In this document: piece by piece, positions 8,225 through 14,701 of the stretch
Layout of the letters: every line of letters starts with the position of its first letter
Numbering within the stretch: position 1 is the first letter of the stretch
Assembly (NCBI GenBank): GCA_025769875.1
Contig: JAGFNK010001117.1
Location: 1-14,701 of the forward strand
DNA: 14,701 bases
Direction of reading: 5' to 3'
Origin: Russula earlei
Lineage: Eukaryota > Basidiomycota > Agaricomycetes > Russulales > Russulaceae
The notes under the pieces: model-generated
The model's input: the letters and a program-made list of their open reading frames with translations, nothing else
Database searches by the model: none
What the model was told of the DNA's origin: nothing
Position numbers and translations under genes: made by a program

Positions 8225-10117
8225 GTGGACAAACTGGAAATCGAAGGAGAACATAGCATACGCGTAAAGTTCAACCAGAAATCAAAGCAAGGAACCAAAT
8301 TTGGTTGGTTCAAAGCTAGAGAGAGGGACGATCTACCCTCAGGAATCAAAGGAACTGCCATCTGGTGTTGGGCAGACCAGGAAGGGCCTAACAGATACGA
8401 GGTCCGATACAAAGGAAGCTACCTTCCTTGTGAATACATCAACGATCAGTGGTACTTTGTTGATTACCACAAAGGACGTCCCTATGCAGGAGAGGACGAA
8501 GACATTGACGAATATAAGGTCCTAGGTTTAGGAACCAAAACAGATCCTTATACTACTCATTGGGAACCCAGAAGCCCAGTAGTAGACGACCCAGCTCCAT
8601 TGATACAAAAGTCATCAAGTGGAGAAACAGAACAGTCGGACCCTCTGACTACAGATCAGAAAGCAGAAGCACCAGAAGTATTGGAGCTAGCTGAAAGACT
8701 AGAGCAGACAGTACACGTCTCACCCATTGAACCAACAATCGTTGAAGAGCCAGAAGAATCAGTCGAAATGGCTACCATTGCAGCCACGCAGACAGCCACC
8801 ATTGCCACACAGACAGCAGGTGGAAGAGCAGGGCCCACCATCATAGTAAACCCTGGAGGTGGTCCACCTGGAGCAGGAGGACCACCTGGAGGTGGAGGAG
8901 TCCCCTTTGGACCCGGAGGTCCACCAGTACCAGGAGGAGGCCCACCTGGAGGAGGCCCTCCAGCAGGGGGACCACCAGCAGCACCTCCTGTAGGACCAGG
9001 GGCGAATCTGGCACCTCAGCCGGCACCAGGCCCCCATGGGGGCAACAGATCTCTAAAAGGAGACCCTCCTGAAGTCTTCAGAGGAGACAGGAAAAAGACA
9101 AAGTACTTTGTCCAGGATTTCAATCTATGGAATCTGCTCAACAGCGACAACCCAACCATGACTATTCCAATGAAACGAGTAGCCCTAGCTCTCACCTACA
9201 TCAAAGGAGAGAAAGTGCATGAATGGGTGGTCAATCAAACGAACCTGGTAGAAGCAAAAAGAAATGGGGACCTGCCGTCTCCCTATGCACCAGTGCAGCT
9301 AGATCCAACTGACATGCTCTTTTGGACCGAATTTGTGGATGACTTCTTCAGAGAATTCAAAGACACCACAGAGCCTGAAGACGCTTTCATGGAGCTACAA
9401 CAACTGTCCATGTCTAAAGCAGCATCGCTGGATGACTATACCAGCAAGTTCCTTGTTCTGCTCAGTAAAGCAGGATGGGACCAGAATTCACCAGGAGCAG
9501 TAGAAGCCTACAAGGCTGGACTAATCACCTGGCTGGTGCGACGAATCTACAATCGACCAGTCAGAGATATACCTGCCATCAATGATCTACGAGCATGGAT
9601 CAATGCTGCCAGGGAAGAACAGGCCAGAGACCAGCTCATGAAAGCCAATATTGGATCTGGAGGTGGATCGTTGACCACCAGGGAAAATCACATGAAATCC
9701 CTACAGGTTGGGAAAAGGCGAAACCAAAGAGATCCGAATGCAATGGAAGTGGACTCAGTATCCACTGATGCAGCAAGGACCAAGCAACGTCCTCCTCTGA
9801 CAGAGGAAAAGAAGAAACTGCTAGCAGAAGGGAAATGCTTCATCTGCAAGAAAGCAGGACATATCAGTCGGAACTGTCCAGACAAGGACAGAGTCAAGAA
9901 GAAATCAAGTAACCCAAGGGACAAAGGGAAAGCTCGAGCTCTGGAAACAGAGAAGGAGGACGACTCAGGGGATAGTGGAAATGAAAGCACTGTCTCCGGG
10001 CGATCTACATCTCCTCCTCCTACCTATAACAAGAGCTCCTCCTCGGCGTCCATAAAGAAGATGTCCACCAAACAAAAGGAGGACTTGTTGGAAGAACTGA
10101 TGGAACAGGGTTTTTAG
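8225..10117 (+). CDS. gag: Gag polyprotein of a Ty3/Gypsy-type retrotransposon
   Basis: Gag builds the cytoplasmic virus-like particle that packages element RNA. Visible parts: an N-terminal Trp/Tyr-rich region (residues 1-120, e.g. GTAIWCWADQEG, not recognised), an acidic stretch (about 140-182), a Gly/Pro-rich linker (about 199-275), a helical capsid-like domain (about 276-480, with FWTEFVDDFFREF and the conserved-looking PEDAFMELQQL), and a nucleocapsid zinc knuckle CFICKKAGHISRNC (C538, C541, H546, C551; CX2CX4HX4C), then a Ser/acid-rich tail. All 630 codons are open, in contrast to the wrecked pol. The frame opens on GTG after a TGA, which is unlikely as a fungal start; the first in-frame ATG is residue 182, inside the acidic region, so the real N-terminus is probably the broken segment upstream. 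It ends at TAG within the frameshift signal to pol. Confidence 0.87.
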   Translation: MDKLEIEGEHSIRVKFNQKSKQGTKFGWFKARERDDLPSGIKGTAIWCWADQEGPNRYEVRYKGSYLPCEYINDQWYFVDYHKGRPYAGEDEDIDEYKVLGLGTKTDPYTTHWEPRSPVVDDPAPLIQKSSSGETEQSDPLTTDQKAEAPEVLELAERLEQTVHVSPIEPTIVEEPEESVEMATIAATQTATIATQTAGGRAGPTIIVNPGGGPPGAGGPPGGGGVPFGPGGPPVPGGGPPGGGPPAGGPPAAPPVGPGANLAPQPAPGPHGGNRSLKGDPPEVFRGDRKKTKYFVQDFNLWNLLNSDNPTMTIPMKRVALALTYIKGEKVHEWVVNQTNLVEAKRNGDLPSPYAPVQLDPTDMLFWTEFVDDFFREFKDTTEPEDAFMELQQLSMSKAASLDDYTSKFLVLLSKAGWDQNSPGAVEAYKAGLITWLVRRIYNRPVRDIPAINDLRAWINAAREEQARDQLMKANIGSGGGSLTTRENHMKSLQVGKRRNQRDPNAMEVDSVSTDAARTKQRPPLTEEKKKLLAEGKCFICKKAGHISRNCPDKDRVKKKSSNPRDKGKARALETEKEDDSGDSGNESTVSGRSTSPPPTYNKSSSSASIKKMSTKQKEDLLEELMEQGF

Positions 10118-10146
10118 GAACACCTAAGTCGACGGCCTGGCTTAGG
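10108..10146 (+). promoter_or_regulatory. Programmed -1 ribosomal frameshift signal between gag and pol
   Basis: The slippery heptamer G GGT TTT (10108-10114, pattern X XXY YYZ) is read in the gag frame immediately before the gag stop TAG (10115-10117). After an 8-nt spacer comes a stem-loop: CCTAAGTCG (10123-10131) pairs with TGGCTTAGG (10138-10146), seven Watson-Crick pairs plus two G-U, with a 6-nt loop. A -1 slip continues as TTA GGA ACA, which is exactly the pol frame, open through the protease. Heptamer, spacer and stem all fit the known layout of -1 frameshift sites. A pseudoknot is possible but not shown. Confidence 0.8.
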
Positions 10147-10773
10147 AAGAATAGTGTGTTGCAAGTGTACATTAGAAGACTGAATGCTATGAATATTCCG
10201 TTCACTTTCGTCACTGCACACACAATGGCTGAGGAATCTGCTCTACTGGACAGTGGAGCAACAGAGAACTTCATCGATCACTCAGCTTGGAAAAGACTGA
10301 AGATTGGGAAACAAGAACTACATGAACCCATGGTAGTACGAAACGTCGACAGAACCCAGAATAAGCAGGGGGAACTCACCCATTACTGCTGGCTTCGCGT
10401 CCGATACAAGGAGAAGGAGAGCTTGCAAAGGTTCTATCTCACAGATTTAGGAATGGATCGGGTCATCCTGGGATATCCCTTCCTATATGAATTCGACCCC
10501 ACCATCAACTGGAAGAAAGGACAGCTGATGGAAGGAATGGTACAGATTGAGACTGCTCGATACAAGTACCTGGATCTCTATGTCGCAAAACTCCAAAAGC
10601 GAGCAAGAGATGAAAACCGACAATTGAAGAAAGGGGAAGCCATTTACCTACAAAAGATGACTATTGCTCAGAAGTGGGCCCGGCAGTCAATTAAACCACC
10701 GGAAGGAGAGGATCCCCTTGCCAATGTTCCAAAGCAATTCCACCGCTTTGCAGATGTCTTCTCAGAAGAGAAG
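10114..10773 (+). pseudogene. pol: Gypsy pol, protease and N-terminal part
   Basis: This is the first part of pol, entered by -1 frameshifting from gag. The aspartic protease, which would cleave Gag-Pol in the particle, shows ALLDSGATENFI with the catalytic Asp at 10249-10251, and a later hydrophobic-Gly motif VILGYPFLYEF near 10465-10500 that resembles the second conserved block of retropepsins. A basic linker follows (EAIYLQKMTIAQKWAR), then the run-up to RT (FADVFSEEK). The reading frame is intact over its whole length and is then cut by a solo LTR at 10774. Removing the LTR and one AGAAG puts SQRFPPPREPD next in frame, so the insertion, not a frameshift, ends this segment. Confidence 0.88.
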
Positions 10774-11378
10774 TGTTACGGCATCGCGGCTGTTAGAGTG
10801 TTAGCTCAAGGTTCGGTGGGGCCAAGTCCCTGTGACTTGGTTCAAGGGTTCAGTGGGGCCGGCTCAAAGAGACCGGTTGGGAGGTTTAGCGTCTCAAGGC
10901 TGAGTCAGACAATGACTCAGTCCGCAGACAGAGTCGATCTCCTGGTTTCACAGAAGAGGAGGACAATGAGAGAGAGGCAGAGGAGGAAGAGGAACACAAG
11001 GGTTCCTTGAGGTGTGCTTAGGTTAAGCAGAGTATAGGCCAGCACAAGCAAGTTGTGATTGAGAGAGAGTATAGGGCAAGGGATGCGACAGGGAATGGGA
11101 CAAAGCTAAGCTTGGGGCATTCCCCAGCTTTTACAGGCGCTTAAATACTGTATGTAGCGAGGCTGTACAGTACTATAAGCAGAACAATAAGTAAAAGGCA
11201 GATCAATAGCAAAAGTAGCTCAACAATAGATGAAACATAATAAGTGAAACACAATAGATAAAACACAATAAGGGATCACCATCAAGGGATAAAACGGTAA
11301 CCACGGAAACGGAGGTAATAAAAGGAACAATGATGGGAAGGGATTATGGACGAACCAACAAGGGGGTAAATCATAACA
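10774..11378 (+). mobile_element. Solo LTR, copy 2 (605 bp), TSD AGAAG
   Basis: It begins TGTTACGG, ends ATAACA, and is flanked by AGAAG at 10769-10773 and 11379-11383. It belongs to the same family as 6155-6734: the first about 400 bp align closely (TTAGAGTGTTAGCTCA, the purine-rich block, GGCATTCCCCAGCTTTTACAGG), while the last about 180 bp have several indels, giving 605 against 580 bp. It interrupts Gypsy pol between protease and RT. It shares no obvious sequence with the LTR at 7495, so it comes from a different retrotransposon family. Confidence 0.93.
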
Positions 11379-11383
11379 AGAAG

Positions 11384-12359
11384 TCCCAGAGGTTCCCACC
11401 ACCAAGGGAACCAGACATGCAGATAGAGCTGTTACCTGACGCACCAAAGGAACTAAACTGCAAAGTGTACCCCCTAACACGAGATGAGCGAGAATACCTC
11501 AAGAAATTCCTAGCTGATGAAGTAGAGAAGCGATACATCACTCCAGGTCCATCCAGCTACACATCTCCAGTGTTCTTCATTGGCAAGAAGGACAGCAAGA
11601 GAAGAGGATCATTGTAGACTATCGACGACTAAATCAGTGGACCAGACAAGACAATGAACCTTTACCACATCTGGAACAAGAGGTGGAAAGACTCCGAGGG
11701 AAAAAGGTCTTCTCCAAATTCGATATACGATGGGGATACAATAATGTGCGACTGGCAGAAGGAGATCGCTGGAAAGCAGCCTTCAAGATGCCATATGGAA
11801 CCTACCTGCCCAATGTCATGTATTTTGGGCTCAAGAACGCACCAGCCTTCTTACTAGGCTGATGAGAAGAGACTTCAGTGACTGGCTGGACCGATGGGCA
11901 GAATACACGGTCAACTATCTGGATGACTTGGAATTGCCACGGGGGACAGTCCTGAACAACTAGAAATCCATGAGCAATGTGTCAATGAACTACTCACGCT
12001 GATGCAGAAGAAGTCATACTTCCTGAAACCCCAGAAGTGCCAGTTCATGGTGCGAAAACTAACCATGCTAGGATGGGACATAGACGAAGGGAAGATGAAG
12101 ATTGAGGCCTCCAAAGTCCGAGGAATCACGGACTGGCCTCGGGAAATCAAGGACGTACACGAAGTGCGCAAAAGTCATGGGGAGTCCTCAGTACAATAGG
12201 GCTTTCATTCGAGGATTCAGTCAGATTGCTCGACCCATTATTGCCTTGACAAAGAAAGGGGTGCCATTTGAATGGACCCAAGAATGCAAAGATGCTCTGG
12301 AACGACTTATCCAGATAGTATCTTCTGACCCTGTCCTGCTCCATCCTGATGAGGAGTGA
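11384..12359 (+). pseudogene. pol: Gypsy pol, reverse transcriptase, multiple frameshifts
   Basis: The RT copies element RNA into DNA. The motifs are all present but in different frames: KRYITPGPSSYTSPVFFIGKKD (to about 11590), IVDYRRLNQWT (about 11608), FSKFDIRWGYNNVRLAEGD (about 11715), MYFGLKNAPA (about 11820), the catalytic YLDD (11916-11927), SYFLKPQKCQF (about 12015) and LGWDIDEGKMKIEASKV (about 12069). Shifts fall near 11590-11605, 11840-11865, 11930-11945 and 12165-12185. The connection segment (YNRAFIRGFSQIARPI) ends at a TGA at 12357-12359, with the same frame open beyond it; an Arg CGA changed to TGA is a likely cause. It cannot make an active enzyme. Confidence 0.92.
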
Positions 12360-12760
12360 CCCTTTGAACTGGAAGTAGATGCGTCCAATTATGCCATTGG
12401 AGCAGTATTATTCCAGAAGGACGAACAAGGAAAGAGGAGGCCAATAGGTTACTTCTCAGCAGCCTTGAGACAAGCAGAGAAGAACTACGACATATGGGAC
12501 AAAGAGTTCTTAGCCATGGTGCGAGCCTTGAAACACTGGCGACACCTACTCATGGGAGCAAAGCATAAGGTGGTGGTTTATACAGACCATGCAAAACCTG
12601 TTGCATTACTGACACCCTCAGCAAATAAATGGTCCGAGTGGCAAGATACATTACCTTCTTGGCGGACTTCGACTTAGAATTGAAACATCAGGCAGGGGCA
12701 AGGAATAAAGCAGATGCCCTGTCAAGGAGACCTGACCTTGACGATGGACAAGAGGATAAA
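12360..12760 (+). pseudogene. pol: Gypsy pol, RNase H and connection to integrase
   Basis: RNase H removes the RNA strand during reverse transcription. It continues the frame of the RT C-terminus after the TGA. The first catalytic Asp lies in LEVDASNYAIGAVLF (12378-12380), followed by YDIWDKEFLAMVRAL (conserved Glu region) and VVVYTDHAKP (next Asp). A frameshift near 12640-12650 then moves the reading to FLADFDLELKHQ and to ARNKADALSRRPD (near 12700-12735), the usual linker between RNase H and integrase in Ty3/Gypsy pol. The order RT, RNase H, integrase identifies Ty3/Gypsy rather than Copia. Confidence 0.9.
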
Positions 12761-13788
12761 GAAGAAGTGGTCGCACTACCTGACCATCTTTTTATTCGAG
12801 TAATGCACACTACTGCATTGGAAGAACGGATAAAGAAACAACAAGGGGAAGAAAGACACCGATTAAAGTTACTTGATTGGGTACAGAGGACACCGACTGG
12901 AGAAGCGACATAACTTATGGTGGAAGAATGAAGCCTTGGTGGTTACAGGCGACGAAGGAACCCACAGGACGTTACTGGAACAGTATCATGACAGTCCCAC
13001 AGCAGGACACCCAGGAAAAGCTAAAACATTACTGGGAATGATGCGATACTACTGGTGGCCCACCATAAGACGCTTTGTCGATCGATATGTGGAAGGATGC
13101 GCAATTTGCCAAAGTAACAAGTCAAGCACTCATCCAAAGCGACCTCCCTTGTATCCCATTCCACCAGAAGAAAGGGGCTACTCCCTTCTCGACTGTCAGC
13201 ATGGGACTTTGTGGTCAAATTGCCAAAGTCGAAAGGATACGACAGTATATTGACTGTCCACTGACCACGATTGTACTAAAGGCGTCATCTTGCTTCCTTG
13301 CAAAGAGGAAATGGACGCAGAAGAGCTAGCACAGCTCTACAAAGACAGAATATTCCCATTTGTGGGAGTACCAAGCAAGATCATATCCGATCGAGATAAA
13401 CTAATAAGTTCCAAGTTCATTAGGGAACTTTGCGACCAGCTGCCTATCAAACAGAATATCAGCACTTGCCTACCATCCCCAGACAGATGGGACAATCAGA
13501 AAGAACAAATCAGACGATGGAACATCGCTAAGAAATCTTTTGCAACCACCAACAAGACGATGGGTGGATTGGCTGCCTCTGGTGCAATACACGATGAATT
13601 CTAACGTTTCAGAGACAACCAGACAATCCCCTTTCTTCTTATGGATGGGCTTTACGCCCAAGGCACACACAGCCAAATCGGGGGAAGCAAGATACCAAGA
13701 ATAGACAATTGGAAAGTCCGGATCCAGGAAGCGAGATCACAGGCACAAGAAGCAATGAAGATCGCTGTCAAGACACGTACTGCTGATC
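12761..13788 (+). pseudogene. pol: Gypsy pol, integrase, multiply frameshifted and truncated
   Basis: The integrase would insert the cDNA into the genome. The HHCC zinc-binding domain is clear (HDSPTAGHPG, then CAIC with Cys at 13098-13100 and 13107-13109), preceded by YYWWPTIRRFVDRYVEG. In the core, TDHDCTKGV (about 13262, first Asp) and KIISDRDKLI (about 13377, second Asp) are seen, then the HPQTDG...RTNQTMEHR-like region near 13468-13520 that contains the third acidic residue in the family. Shifts occur near 12890, 13200, 13255, 13465, 13485, 13522 and 13705; several look like a one-base gain in a short homopolymer. The C-terminal part (MGFTPKAHTAKSG, NWKVRIQEARSQAQEAMKIA) ends near 13,788, and no chromodomain, polypurine tract or 3' LTR follows. 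Confidence 0.9.
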
Positions 13789-14079
13789 ATAAGGACTCAG
13801 AGCAGGTGGGCAAGGGTCGGAACAGATGGTACGGCAAAGATGGCGTTGAACAAGAGGACGAGCCAAACGACGAGGAGGTTACCAGATAGGGACTGGTAGG
13901 TGTCAAGAGACAGAGGCGAAGGCTAGAGGCCAGTGTGGTGAGGGAGCTTTAAACAGGCGGTCGTTGAAGAGTACCTTGGAGGCGAGGGGAATCTTTAGAC
14001 TGAGCGGTCGCGGGGAGTACCCAGGAAGATGAGAGTATCACAAATGGACAGTCTGACGACTGCCATGCTTCATTGGGGC

Positions 14080-14087
14080 TTATATAA
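14080..14087 (-). promoter_or_regulatory. TATA box in the minus-oriented LTR
   Basis: TTATATAA is palindromic, so the sequence alone does not give its direction. The minus strand is preferred because of the LTR layout around it. Confidence 0.35.
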
Positions 14088-14205
14088 CAGTGTACAGGGT
14101 CGATTACAAAACACTGGGACTATTCTAGACTCTTGGTACCATCCAATAGGACTACAGAGGCATAAACTTGCTTGTGTCAACTTTCAGGCTTACTGAGCGC
14201 ATTAC

Positions 14206-14311
14206 TGATCATTGTGGAGCGATGACATCATTATGATGTCACTGTGGAGCGCTTAGTGAGCCTATGAGGTCACTGTGGAGCCACTCAGTCAGCCATGATG
14301 TCATTGGAGCC
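14206..14311 (+). repeat. Degenerate ~31-bp repeats carrying TGATGTCA
   Basis: Four copies of a TGATGTCACTGTGGAGC-like motif start at 14206, 14234, 14265 and 14296 (spacing 28, 31 and 31 bp). The TGATGTCA part resembles the ATF/CREB bZIP site. They lie upstream of the TATA box if the LTR runs on the minus strand, which suits an enhancer array. Confidence 0.65.
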
Positions 14312-14588
14312 TTGATGATGTCAAGATGATTTATCCAACAGTTTTCTAAGAGTTTGTGCCGCTGTTTCGGGTTCATGGTGGCTGAGTGGCCATGTGGCTG
14401 CCACGCGATGATTACCCGATTAGGAAACTGGTGCCTGGTGTGTTATAGTGCCTTTGCAATAGCAATGTCTTGTACTGCAGGAGGGATAGCCCAGAAAATG
14501 GAAGGGAGTCGGCAATGCAAAGTGAGAGAGGTTTTTCTTGAGTAAAATAGGACAATCTTCGGCCAGGACTTGGCCTTGGTTCGTAACA

Positions 14589-14701
14589 TTCATCCCTCTT
14601 TATAGACTTGTTGCTCCTGCAACAGTAGGGATTTGTTTCTTTGGAAGGTGGAGTAGTTTTGCATATGAAAAGTTCGAAGTCTGTTCGTTCGTGGGGGAGT
14701 T
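14589..14701. other. Right flank, nothing recognised
   Basis: This is 113 bp beyond the putative LTR start. No open frame or repeat of note. Confidence 0.4.

Larger units (their letters stand above)
13885..14588 (-). mobile_element. Probable LTR of another retrotransposon, minus orientation
   Basis: Read on the minus strand, it starts TGTTACGAACC at 14588 and has a TATA box at 14087-14080 about 500 bp in. It runs another 200 bp to a TGGTAACC at 13884-13877 that could be a primer-binding site following a 5' LTR. A roughly 500-bp U3 and 200-bp R-U5 is a sensible LTR layout, and it would explain why Gypsy sequence stops near 13,790. There is no second copy in the window and no target duplication I can confirm. 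The open + frame at 13789-13889 (to VTR, stop) may be leftover from either element. Confidence 0.4.

Noticed and set aside
8759..9037. Minus-strand frames rich in Trp, Ser, Leu and Val
   Set aside because: They are the antisense of the Gly/Pro repeat in gag.
6155..11378. The two homologous LTRs as the two ends of one 5.2-kb retrotransposon
   Set aside because: Each copy has its own perfect and different 5-bp duplication, and the DNA between them is MULE fragment plus a separate Gypsy element with its own LTR, so they are independent solo LTRs.
14071..14593. Forward solo LTR between TTCAT copies at about 14069 and 14589
   Set aside because: The matching 5-mers would put the TATA box about 8 bp from the LTR end, which makes no sense for an LTR; the match is probably chance.

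Overview
This window looks like a transposon graveyard from a filamentous basidiomycete, probably an agaricomycete. The evidence is short GT-AG introns of 52-56 bp with a CTAAC-type branch site in a fungal Mutator-like (MULE) transposase, a Ty3/Gypsy-type gag-pol, LTRs with 5-bp target duplications, and a MITE. I see no intact host gene, no rRNA or tRNA gene, and nothing prokaryotic.

Layout. Positions 1-174 are a left flank with a faint open reading frame. Positions 178-4427 are an inverted-repeat element of about 4.25 kb. Its arms (175-247 plus 803-1270, and 3897-4430) carry 153/154-bp tandem units, and its 2.6-kb centre holds no recognisable transposase and is partly very pyrimidine-rich. 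A 554-bp MITE (248-801, TSD CTA) sits in the left arm, and the uninterrupted right arm shows the empty site. Positions 5194-7048 are a degraded MULE transposase gene with two recognisable introns, cut by a 580-bp solo LTR (6155-6734, TSD CCAGT). From 7495 on lies a Ty3/Gypsy-type element: a putative 5' LTR, an unusually well-preserved gag frame (8225-10117), a canonical-looking -1 ribosomal frameshift signal at the gag stop (10108-10146), and a badly frameshifted pol in the order protease, RT, RNase H, integrase. A second solo LTR of the same family as the first (10774-11378, TSD AGAAG) splits protease from RT. The Gypsy element loses its 3' end near 13,790, where an apparently minus-oriented LTR of another family takes over (about 13885-14588).

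Relative order of events: the 4.25-kb element came before the MITE inside it, and the MULE and Gypsy elements came before their solo LTRs. Removing each solo LTR plus one target copy restores the local reading frame, so those genes were in frame at the insertion points.

The strongest mechanistic observation is the gag/pol junction: slippery heptamer GGGTTTT immediately before the gag TAG, an 8-nt spacer, and a 9-bp stem-loop, with pol open in exactly the -1 frame. The most unusual architecture is the inverted-repeat element with tandem 153/154-bp units in both arms.
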